Shown here: positions 1 to 9,515 of the stretch, one piece after another
Layout: each line of letters begins with the position of its first letter
Position numbering within the stretch: the stretch's first letter is position 1
Assembly (NCBI GenBank): GCA_037447655.1
Contig: JBBHKE010001422.1
Location: forward strand, 62,001 to 126,000
DNA from: Zygnema cylindricum
Lineage: Eukaryota > Streptophyta > Zygnematophyceae > Zygnematales > Zygnemataceae
Length of the DNA: 64,000 nt
Reading direction: 5' to 3'
The notes under the pieces: generated by a model
What the model saw: only the letters and a program-made list of their open reading frames with translations
The model's database searches: none
Told to the model about the DNA's origin: nothing
Translations under genes and position numbers: made by a program

Positions 1-895
1 TTGCAGCGTGGACTTTCACGTTTGATTTCAAAATTTCATCGTAGGTTTCAGTTTGGAGCGGTAGTTACGTTATCTTATGACATTCACCTTTTGGATGGTG
101 ACGCAATATGTGACGTAAGCGAGTATTTCCACGCACGAAGTTACAACTGAATTTTGAGTGGTGACTGAGGTACAATCCGCAATGGATGTTATGTGGGAGT
201 GGGGGCGACCAAATTGGGATTTACGCTTGTCGTCGATCCTCTCGGTAAAAGGAGAATTAAAAATACTGTCCAAATTTGTGTATGGCTAAATTGGAAGTTG
301 GAGTGGTACATTCTTTGTCCGCATTGATGTTCAATCTTGTACTTTTGTACGGTGACATGTTTAACAACGGGCCGCTAAAATCGGTGGCGTGGCATTCCAC
401 CGCTTCTCCCTATAAGAGGGGGATTGTCAAAATTATTCATAGAATTGGCGGATTTGCCGAAGTCATGGTTTTGTTCGATGTGGAGAATTGGTCGTCCGCC
501 AATTTGTTGACGTTTTGGTTTGGGTGGCGCGATTTGATTTTGAGTATGGTTTCTCGATTTGCATCGGAGTACCTTTGGTACATTCAATGAACGGCGGTTT
601 TGTACCTACCGGTACATAGAGTATTTATGTATAGTGGTTCAGTTTGGGTTTTGTTTGTTTTGTATTGTCTTGTACGACATGTTTGTTATTTAGTGCGTTG
701 TTTGTATTATGTTCGTTTTTGTGCTCGCCATTCTATTTCGGCGCTATAGTGTTTTGTTAGGCGCACGTCCGCCTGTGGACTTCGGCGCCTTTGTATTTGT
801 GTTTAGTTGTCTTCAGTTGGTGGTGTTAGTGGTTGTTAGTTGTCGGTGTTAGGAAGGTATATTAGTGAGTGTTTTCCATCAGTTTATTATGCAGT
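1..895. other. Intergenic DNA, no gene recognised
   Basis: Short open frames exist here, the longest about 104 codons at 276-590 on the + strand. None shows a known motif, a signal sequence or a repeat pattern that I recognise. Base use is the AT-rich pattern of the surrounding intergenic DNA. Confidence 0.6.
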
Positions 896-1140
896 TCGTC
901 TAGAGATGCATCATGTGTCTTAAGGAGTGACACATTAAGATGTAGAGAGAGAAGAAGATTTAAAGAGGGAAGAATTTTGAAGGAGAGAGGTTGTATTGAG
1001 AAATTTTCGGCTTAATATATTGATATTTGGCAGACATGTTTTATCATGAGCTGTGAGTGTTTTATGTGGAATATGTTTATTTAAGCTTCAGCAGTGAGAT
1101 TTGATTTGTCTTTTGTGAGCATCTCTGTGTGCAATTTTTC
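896..1140 (+). repeat. Dispersed repeat, copy 1 of an inverted pair
   Basis: This stretch aligns, with many mismatches, to the reverse complement of about 18585-18835. Shared words include ATCATGTGT, AAGATGTAG, GAGAGAAGAA, TTGTATTGA and TTTGTGAGCAT in the same order and similar spacing. No coding capacity is visible. It could be a fragment of an LTR or another old transposon, but I could not find termini. Confidence 0.5.
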
Positions 1141-2262
1141 GATTCCTAACCCATTTAACACTATTTTTCATGCACATTCCCATATTTTAGCCAATATAGT
1201 TTGTTTTCAAATAGTCGACGTTTGTTGGCCTACACTTACTTCCTTAATTATAGAAGCCATGGCTCTTTAGTGCGCATTTACTGATACTAAAACACTAGTT
1301 TATGTCGTTTTTTTAGTCACGAAGCGACTGAAAACGTAAAACTCTTCCTTTAAAATGACATGAAATTGTCGCTTTGTTTTTTAATGTGAGCTATCATAGA
1401 TCGTCAATATTCCGATCTAGCACTTCACAATATTCATCACTTTGGATCGCACCAGCGTATCGTTCACATTGGCATACGTAGCATCGCGATTTTGTAGCGG
1501 AGGACAGCCGAAACACACGACTGTCCGTACATACACTTGTCGTCTACTAATGTACTGTAGCTCCATGCGATCCGAAGCGACACAAAACCCTAAAATCAAC
1601 CATCTCTCGAACGCAATACTCTCATAGATGATAAATTTCAAGTGGCGAAGGGACAAAACGTTTCGTCTTTAGCGGATCTTTCTTTGTCTCTAACAGCCGC
1701 CACCGCGAGATTTCAACGGTCAAAATTTCGCCAGCTGTATATCTTAAAATGTCAGTTAATGCGTATCCTCGTAGAACCGTAACTGCTGGTTTTGTCCCGG
1801 AGAAGATCTTCTTTTGTCGGCATCCACTCTCTTTGAAGTAATTATTGAGCCCTTTTCATATTTCTGCGGTTGCCAGGTCTCGAAGTGTGGAATGTGACGT
1901 CATGGAAACGCGGGCCCATCCAGAAGATTCTGTTTCCCTAAATTCTTGAAGTCACGTGATTCGTGTCACGTGGAGACTTTCCAGTCCAAATTCGTATTTG
2001 TGAAATTAGGTGGTTCATTGATTTAAGAATTAAGATCGCCGATTTTCTGCTCCATCCGCAGTTAATGTTGACGTTTTCCGTACGAATATCGTTTCGTACC
2101 TTTTTTCGCGGAGAGTGCGCAAGAGTCATCGGTGGCAATTATTGTACGGATGCAAACTTGATGACCTAAAGTCGAGAGGATCTCAGCCACTCGTTTAAAG
2201 GCTTTTTTCGACCATTTTCAAGTTTTAAAGATTATTAATATAATTAGTCTTATTAGGTTAAC
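1141..2262. other. Intergenic DNA, no gene recognised
   Basis: I see no gene, repeat array or transposon terminus here. The longest frames are below 80 codons and overlap on both strands. Confidence 0.5.
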
Positions 2263-2806
2263 TACACCGCCAATCGTTATTAGCGTGTAAGTTTTTTTAG
2301 CGTATAAAAATAATTACCGTGGTGTACGCTATTTAAGAATTTGAAAATTTTGGAAAAAATCATACATTCTAATTGTTTGGTTATGGTAATTTGGATCTTT
2401 GAAAAAAAAAATGTCGGTCGCAAACATGCTTACACTAATATAGGTATCCTTACCAAATCTGACAAATCGTACACAAATCGTACATTCACACTGTCAAAAC
2501 GCGACTGTCTGACGAATATGTGCGAGCGGGATTTTTTACGACCTGGTATTTTTTCTTTTTTAGAACGCACATTCTCATGCGTCCGCGGTTACTAAAACTA
2601 ATTTATTTTACTTTTTAACTTAAAAAGCTACATTTAAGTATGATCTGACACTGACCGTACACCACTCTATTTAAGAGACAACGTACTGAAAAAAACCTCA
2701 AATAGAATAAAGAAAAAAATAGAATGAACTACACTAATGGAGAATAAAATAAAAAAAAAGCGGGACGGAATTAGCGTACACAACGCTAATAACGATTGGC
2801 GGTGTA
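2263..2806. mobile_element. 544-bp MITE, copy 1 (TA-flanked, mariner-like)
   Basis: The element begins TACACCGCCAATCG and ends CGATTGGCGGTGTA, giving terminal inverted repeats of about 24 bp. A second, inverted copy of exactly the same length lies at 13402-13945. Both copies are flanked only by TA that can be counted as a target duplication, with no longer flanking duplication, which fits a Tc1/mariner-like origin. A frame of 84 codons (2341-2595) is open in both copies without frameshift but lacks an ATG start, so I do not call it a gene. No transposase is encoded; the element would need one in trans. Confidence 0.8.
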
Positions 2807-2895
2807 CTGTACTGTAGATAACTGTTGTACACACATGCAAAAGCCTTCCCAAACAATAAGCTCCACAAATAAGGCCTCGATTCCATTAGGCGGTC

Positions 2896-3028
2896 CCAGT
2901 AAACGCACATACACGTCTAATAATAGGTTTACTGGCAGTGCGCTCCATTTTGTCGGGCCAGTAAACGTACATACACGTCTAATAATAGGTTTACTGGCAG
3001 TGCGCTCCATTTTGTCGGGCCAGTAAAC
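2896..3028. repeat. 62-bp tandem repeat with internal inverted motif
   Basis: Two nearly identical 62-bp units start at 2896 and 2958, and a third begins at 3020 but stops after CCAGTAAAC. Each unit opens with CCAGTAAAC and contains its reverse complement GTTTACTGG about 30 bp later, so each unit can fold. The same CCAGTAAAC word recurs alone near 4143. Confidence 0.85.
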
Positions 3029-5699
3029 AACCTTTCGCAATTATGATTGGTGTCACAAGGTTAGTGTTCACATTTTGAAAATCCAAAAATATTCTTCAAA
3101 CTTAAAATCTGAACTTAATATGTGTAACCGCGGAGATAAATAATAATTCAAACGAAAAGTTTGCGACCAGATTTTTAATTTTGAAAATGAAAATCAAAAT
3201 TTCAAAACGGAATGGCAAAAAAAAATGTCAAACTTTGAAGGTCGGAAGATGTCAGATGGAGCGTGCGAGGATGCTTTCGGCTGACATGCATATATCGTGG
3301 CAGGAGGCACATGGCATGTACGAAGTGTAGGCTTGTGATCGCCTGTTCGAGGTGGGTATTTTTTTTGCTTTTTCACGTGTACCAATGGTACACGACCAGT
3401 GTGAAGCAACACTCCTAGCGAGGAGAGTTTCTTCACACTGAATGATGTGCGCAATTGCTTCGCATATCTAAAAAAGTGAAACATCCAACGGTCATTACTT
3501 ACGCCTGTAACATTGGAGCATCCTGATAACTATCCGGTAAACATGTTTAGTTTGACAAAACAAAAAAAATGGTATGAATCTGTACGAAAACGTACGATGT
3601 TCAGTAAACAACCCCATTTTTCCTCTAATGGAATTTTACCCTAACCCGATATAAATATACCGATCGGATAAAGCACAAACGTGTGCCAGATCCCACCATG
3701 TAGCCCACCAATCAGGGTCCGTGGTGGACAAAAATTAAGATTTGTAAAAGCGTACTCGAATGTCTCGTTTGTAAGCGCATACTATATCATTGAACAAACT
3801 TTAGAGGTCACAAAATCAAAATTTTCAAATACCCAAATCCGACTTTTTTTTTTTCCAAAATCCGAACACCCGAAATAAGGCCTCGCTATCGTACGCTCCT
3901 AAATTGTTACCTGGTACCCAATACGCGTTTACGAAAAAAAAACGATTTTACCAAAACTCGATTTCTAGGGACTACCCGAACCCTACGTACATACAAATCC
4001 TTCTATTTTTTTTGTGTTTTGTTTACTCGGCGATACCCTTTTTTTTTTTTTTTGGAATCACCTGGCTGAATCCGGATTCGACGCGGCCGGCCGAGTATGG
4101 ATTACCGTACGACCTGATAGAGTAGTGATCAACATAATACTCCCAGTAAACAAGTCCGTACTATTACTGGAAACGCGTGATGGACAAGAGGCGTTACCTC
4201 GCACTAAACAAAACGAAATAAATCGTGTACACGGTACGAAACTTACACACTTAAAAGTGCCAAAGAAACTAAATGAATCAAAATGCGCGATGTGACGCGC
4301 GACCAAATAAAACCACACTATCTACGAGACAACATTGCTACATTGGCACAGACATTAAAATTAACATTGATTACGCACATTGTAAATTTTAACATTTCCT
4401 CCTTCCCTCCTTCCCTCTTTCCCTCCATCCCCTCCTTCCCTCCCTCTTTCATTCCTTCCCTCCCTCTTTCCTTCCCCCCTTCCTTCCTTCCCCCCCCCCC
4501 CCCCTCCCTCCTCTTCTCCCCCGGCCCCTCCCTCCTTTGTCCTCCCTTGTCTCCTCCCTCCCAATCTCTCCCCCAAACTTAAAAATGGGTGAAGTTAATA
4601 TTATAAATTTAATATTTTGCATGCAATCAGTTGGAATTGGGCTTGATTATTGTAAATTAGGTTTGGCCGTCAACTCTTTGACCTTTGGAAGCGGTAACTA
4701 GAAGTGAAATTAAATTCTAATTCATTAGTTTAATTAATGTAATAAAAAATAGAAATCTTTAGAACCTTTCTGTTAAGACACACCACACTTATAAAAATTT
4801 AAATTTGAGAAAAAGAAATTAGGGGACAAGCGGATTATAACGCTTTACAAGAAAAAATGTAACAATGGAATTTGCACTATGTTCTCATGTAATTTAAGTT
4901 CAAAATTCTATCTTATAAATCTGTGGTTTTCAACTTGCAGTAATTTGCTAAAATCTACCCATGGCTATTTCCTGCAAATCTTCTACAATGTTATTGATGA
5001 ATACTGGGGTTTGCTTCTTGTTTGGAACAAACTGCGCACTGATGACTACTTCAAAACCTCAAGATTGCTATATTGATTTGAGAAAATACATTAAATTAGC
5101 GAAAGACATGAAGCGATTGCTGAAGTTTGCAACTCTATTTATCCCATCGGTTTTGTGACACGAGTGAAGACTCCTCTACTGGTAATCTGCCACTTTTCTA
5201 GGCGGTGTCAACTAGCTAACTAGTTCTATACATCAATGTGACGATTTGTCGCTTCAATTCAACAGTTATGGAATCTCAAATCCTTTTGCAGAGCAACCTC
5301 CGACAATCTAGAACCAGCAGTTTGTGATCCTTTTAGAAAGACCCGGCACCGATATCCACGACATCTTGTCGAGAATCCGTACAATATGGAGTTGGCGAGC
5401 AGCGATTTTGGAAGTATAAGATAATGAGCATCACCGTACTTTCTTGGCCGCATCATCACTTTGTACGGTCTATGTAATTTTTGTAAATTTTTTCCGCGTC
5501 ATTTGTTTGTACATTATGTCGGCGCAAATTTGAAAAATTCGTCAAATTTGGCGCTCTTCGGAGTTCGGCCACCAACCGCCTGATTGCACCTTTCCGAACA
5601 TTTCACAAGATTTTAATGCCACGTGGCCCACTCTTACTGCCTGCCAATATTCCGGAACTCTGCCACTTGAAAAAGATTATACACGTGCGAGTTTAATAA
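3029..5699. other. Intergenic DNA with homopolymer runs
   Basis: Apart from the pyrimidine tract listed separately, this region holds poly-A and poly-T runs (for example 4038-4055) and scattered GTAC-containing words. The open frames are short and unrecognised. I see no gene in it. Confidence 0.5.
4393..4580. repeat. C/T-rich low-complexity tract
   Basis: About 190 bases of almost pure pyrimidine on the + strand, built from CCTTCCCTCC-like words with a C run near 4488-4504. The 99-codon + frame and 71-codon - frame across it are Pro/Ser- and Gly/Arg/Glu-rich by-products of the repeat, not genes. Confidence 0.9.
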
Positions 5700-6040
5700 G
5701 CCAAAGAAGTCCACCTCCTGGAACTACTGAATTCCGCCGATGCGGGATCTACACGTGCCATACTTTAATTTGTCCACTGTCTGACGCCTTTTACGCAGTC
5801 ATGTCTTCGCTGTCATTTGTCGCGGGATTTTGCCTCATTTTGTCGTTTTTGTCGACGTCACGACAGATAGGATTCCGTACCAGCTGGTACCTTTTGGAAG
5901 ACTAGTCGCTAAGATGAAATCCTACGGTTAGATATGAATGATCTCTAATCCGACGGTTGAGATGTCTTCTAAGTGCTGCATCGCGGAATTCACGACGAAC
6001 CGCGGCAGTTTGTGCTCTCTTTTTGATTTTAGCGCCTGAT
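5700..6040 (-). repeat. Divergent inverted copy of the 13.2-16.2 kb dispersed repeat
   Basis: Read on the minus strand, this stretch carries ACAAACTGCCGCGGTTCG, then a TCGTGACGT ... AACGACAAAA block and AATGACAG, in the same order as the copies at 13.3-14.5 kb and 15.6-16.2 kb. Similarity is patchy, so the borders are approximate. Confidence 0.4.
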
Positions 6041-6779
6041 GAGGTGGCATCCAAGCTGGACTCAAAATAAGACAAAGAAAATTAGCATAGACAAAAATAT
6101 TATTCTCAGATCCAGCTGTTGTCGTTTTGCTCAAAATCTCCAATTGCTCTTTTGGCGCGCGCCCTTTTCCGAAAATTGTGCCGTACAATTTTTCATCCGG
6201 AATTTTTCATTTTGCCGATTTTTATTTGTTTGTTTTTTTTGTTTTGTTATTTTTTTTGTTTTTTATTCTTTTTCAAAGACCGAAACGCCTGACCGAAAAA
6301 CCGGATTCTGCCCTTCCTCAACGGCTTGTAAAAGAAAACCAGCCTGCATGGACAGCTATTTTTGTCGTATTCGCATTTACTATGTGGGATAAAATCGGCG
6401 ACCGCGTGGACTATTCGAAACCACTCTGCGAAAACGCAATTAGCTTTTGTCGTTTCTGGTAACGCTATAGTACTGTAATTTTCCGTACACAATCCCAGAG
6501 TTCACATCGTTATTAGAGATGATTAACTCTATTTAGCATGGTTTTTTTTTTTCAAAGCTATAAATAAGGGCTAAGAACGTAGAAATTAAGGTTATTGTGA
6601 GTGGTGCAAGTAAATCCACGTCATTTTACGTAATATAGTATCGCTAATTACATTTAAGTGCCATTGCTAATATTTCACTACATCTATAAGTAGAAATGGG
6701 TAGTGAATTTAATCACTATAAATTCTGTTTTTCGACGTAGATTTTTCCGGACCACTTATTTTAATAGTGTTACAAATAG
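6041..6779. other. Intergenic DNA, no gene recognised
   Basis: T-rich runs near 6230-6275 produce two overlapping frames of just over 110 codons rich in Phe, which look like low-complexity artefacts. Nothing else is recognisable. Confidence 0.5.
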
Positions 6780-7696
6780 TAGTGTTGTGTATCGGTCAAA
6801 AAATTATCCCGATAAAACGGATACCGATAGTTATCGGTTATCGAACGGTCAGAGGTACCGATATATCGGTCTGAGACCTGCAAATTCCATATCGATGATA
6901 AATTTTTAAAAATATAGTATGCATACAACAGTACTTTAAAACATACTGTATTATATTATTTACTTTATATAGTGTGGCATGCCACGTATAAGAATCTGTT
7001 TCGTCGCTGTTTAACTGCGATTTATGACGGAAAGCGCAGCACATAAACGTTGACTGGTTAACTTAACAGCGATTTTACGGCAGCGTACGAAGTTGTACCG
7101 ACAAACTGGTGAACATGGAATGGAAAAAGGACGGCGGACATAAAGTACAACTGAGGCAAAATAACATTATAAGCGCCGCCGGAATCGAACGGACGACATG
7201 GAATGAGATAATACGAGCGGACGGCTAGCGTGAGCGCCCGCATCCCGGAATGGCTCTCTTGGCAACTTATGCCAAAAAAGCCGACAGATTGACACGTGGC
7301 AGGTCTCCAGTGGATCCTAAGGAAGAAATGGACAAAGCCATGGCGTCGGATGTGAAAGGTAGCTCGTTTTTACTAGATCCGTACCAAAACCGTACAGACC
7401 TCATGGCGGCTACTGTACTTTCTATGCTTGTATAACTGTACAATACAGTGATCTGATTGGTAGACACCTCATTAGATAGTGGTTGTGAGTAGGGCGCGTC
7501 CGGGGAATAACGCGTATAGTTAAGTGTGCTGGCCGTACATTTATCTGTTCGGTCCGTACAGATATCGCCAATAGTGATAAATATCGGTTATTTATCGGCG
7601 ATAGCACCGATAACGATATATCGTACCAATATATCGATTATCGGCTACCCAGGCCCATATCGGTTATCGTCAAAACCTTACCGATACACAACACTG
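6780..7696. mobile_element. hAT-like non-autonomous element, TAGTGTTG family, 917 bp
   Basis: The left end reads TAGTGTTGTGTATCGGT and the right end ACCGATACACAACACTG, so the inverted repeats differ only at the outermost base (T/C), as in the maize Ac element. Flanks ACAAATAG (6772-6779) and TCAAATAG (7697-7704) match at 7 of 8 positions, the 8-bp duplication expected for hAT insertions. Both subterminal zones are crowded with CGATA/TATCG words. No transposase frame is present. A relative lies at 17588-18383. Confidence 0.82.
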
Positions 7697-9037
7697 TCAA
7701 ATAGTGATATATAGTTTGGGATCAAATAGACATTAATTCCTATTTAGAGTGGTTGCTTTTTAGCTCCTTAGGCGATGGACGGTGAACTAAAACATGATGG
7801 GATTTCGGATCGGCTCCAGCTGGGGGCGTTTTTGTCTTTTTCCCTATTCCGTACAATTATATCCGTGCAATGTTGCTCGTACGGAAAGAGAATGGCCTTT
7901 GCTCTAGGAGGATCTTTAGCCCTAAATTTCTTCCACAGAGAGTGAATACTCCCAAATGTTGAGAATGAATCGTACATTTCTAGGGGAAACTGTACGGAGA
8001 ACCTCCCCAAAATTGTACAAAATGTACTTTTGTCCCATAAAATCGACGGGTAAGAACTAGGGTTAGTGGCCGATTTTACCGCTGCGAGTTGCATTTATCA
8101 GTTCGATTTCACGTGGCGACGTGGCAAAATTCGTACGCATTTATGTCAAGATCGTGAGATTCACTAGCCGACAAATTGACTGTAATGACAAAAAGTGGTC
8201 GCGTCAAAAGTGAGCCGTTCGTTTGGTACGAAATCCATTGGCAGCCAATCGGTCGCAAGTAACTATGTACGGACGTTCCCTGTCAACGTTTCCAAAACCT
8301 TACCCGCACGAACCCACCACCGCCGCTTTTGGCATTTTTCGTAATGTACGGATCCAATCCATTTAATGCATTCTCCCGGTCCCGCGAAGAATAACGTGAC
8401 TACCGTAAATGTCGAAAAGGGAAAAAAAAAGTACAGTACATTTTTTAGACCGAAGAAAAAAAAAACAAAAATAAATAAATAATAATATTAAACCCTTTCA
8501 ATCGTGCGAACAAAGCCCTAAAACGGTTCACGGATTTCCAGGCCAATGGAGCTCCGTCCGTACGATCTACCGTAATAACAAGCCTACCGCTGACTGCGCA
8601 AAACATCACCGCCCGTACACAATATTTACGCTAACCGTCCACAGTTTGTACCAGCGATTTACAAAAACTGTACGGACTAAGTTCGCTGTAACCTGTACGG
8701 AAATCGTTTCGTGTGCATATTCCGGAGGAGGTCCATTCGTGCGCCGAAACTGGCGAAATCTGAAGATCCGTCAGAAAGTGGCCGTGTACGGACATTTAAA
8801 GAAAGGTACGGTCACGTAGGAACGTGTACGGACACACGAAGCACAATCTGTTCGGAAACTGGACAGAATCGTACGGAAAGAAAAAAAAACAGCACCGCGG
8901 AGGAATTCCCGGGAGCTCCCGCCCGTCGCTCTCCCAGGGAAAAAATAGTATTAGAAGGGGGGGGGGGGGGGGTTGGTAAGAAGGGAAGGAGAGTGTGAGA
9001 AACTGTCTGAGCAAAAAACAGGTTTCATATTTCGCAC
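7697..9037. other. Intergenic region rich in GTAC words, upstream of the expansin gene
   Basis: From about 8100 to 8890 the words GTACGG, CGTAC and their complements occur every few tens of bases. A run of 15 or more G lies near 8958-8972. No protein is recognised. The stretch next to the expansin gene may hold its promoter, but I see no TATA box or start site that I could defend. Confidence 0.45.
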
Positions 9038-9414
9038 TTCAACTTATTTTGTCTTTTCTCTCATTCTGTTCCTCTCTCCTTCTCCCTCTCTCTCTTTCTC
9101 TTCCTCTCCCTCCCTCATCCTCAGCCTTTCTTCCTCTTTCACTCTCTCATCCACTCGTTTCCTGTCTCTCCCTCTCCTCCTTTCCCTCTCTCTCTCTTCC
9201 AAAGAGTTCTCTCTCTTCCCTTTTTCTCTCTCTCTCTCTCTCTCTCTCATCTCTGTCTGCCACAATGCCGTCTCTACATTCTTCCCGGCGGTGCTCGAAT
9301 CCCTCCAGATCCTCCTCCTCTTCCTCCACCTCCTCTTCCACCTCCTCCACCTTCTCCACCTCCTCCTTCCCCTCCTCCCCCTCCCCCCTCTCCTCTTCCC
9401 CCTCCCCCCCCTCT

Positions 9415-9456
<42 letters not shown>

Positions 9457-9515
9457 CCCCCCCCCCCGTCCTCCTCCCTCCCTCCCCCTCCCCATCCCCC
9501 TCCATTTCCTTTCAG
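9038..9515. repeat. Long polypyrimidine tract ending in a 3' splice site
   Basis: Nearly 480 bases of CT-rich sequence, including a (CT)n stretch near 9220-9248 and a long C run near 9419-9453, end in TTTCCTTTCAG at 9515. The expansin homology begins immediately after this AG, so the 3' part is probably intronic. Frames of 150-250 codons through it on both strands are Ser/Pro/Leu- or Gly/Arg/Glu-rich low-complexity artefacts. Confidence 0.8.

Noticed and set aside
276-590. 104-codon frame as a possible gene
   Set aside because: No recognisable domain, strand-overlapping frames, and no supporting start context or homologue that I know.
2341-2595. 84-codon MITE frame as a transposon protein
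   Set aside because: It lacks an ATG and any known domain. Conservation between two young copies is weak evidence, so it is kept only as an observation.
4283-4582. Ser/Pro-rich 99-codon frame
   Set aside because: By-product of the pyrimidine repeat; no motif and no neighbour context.
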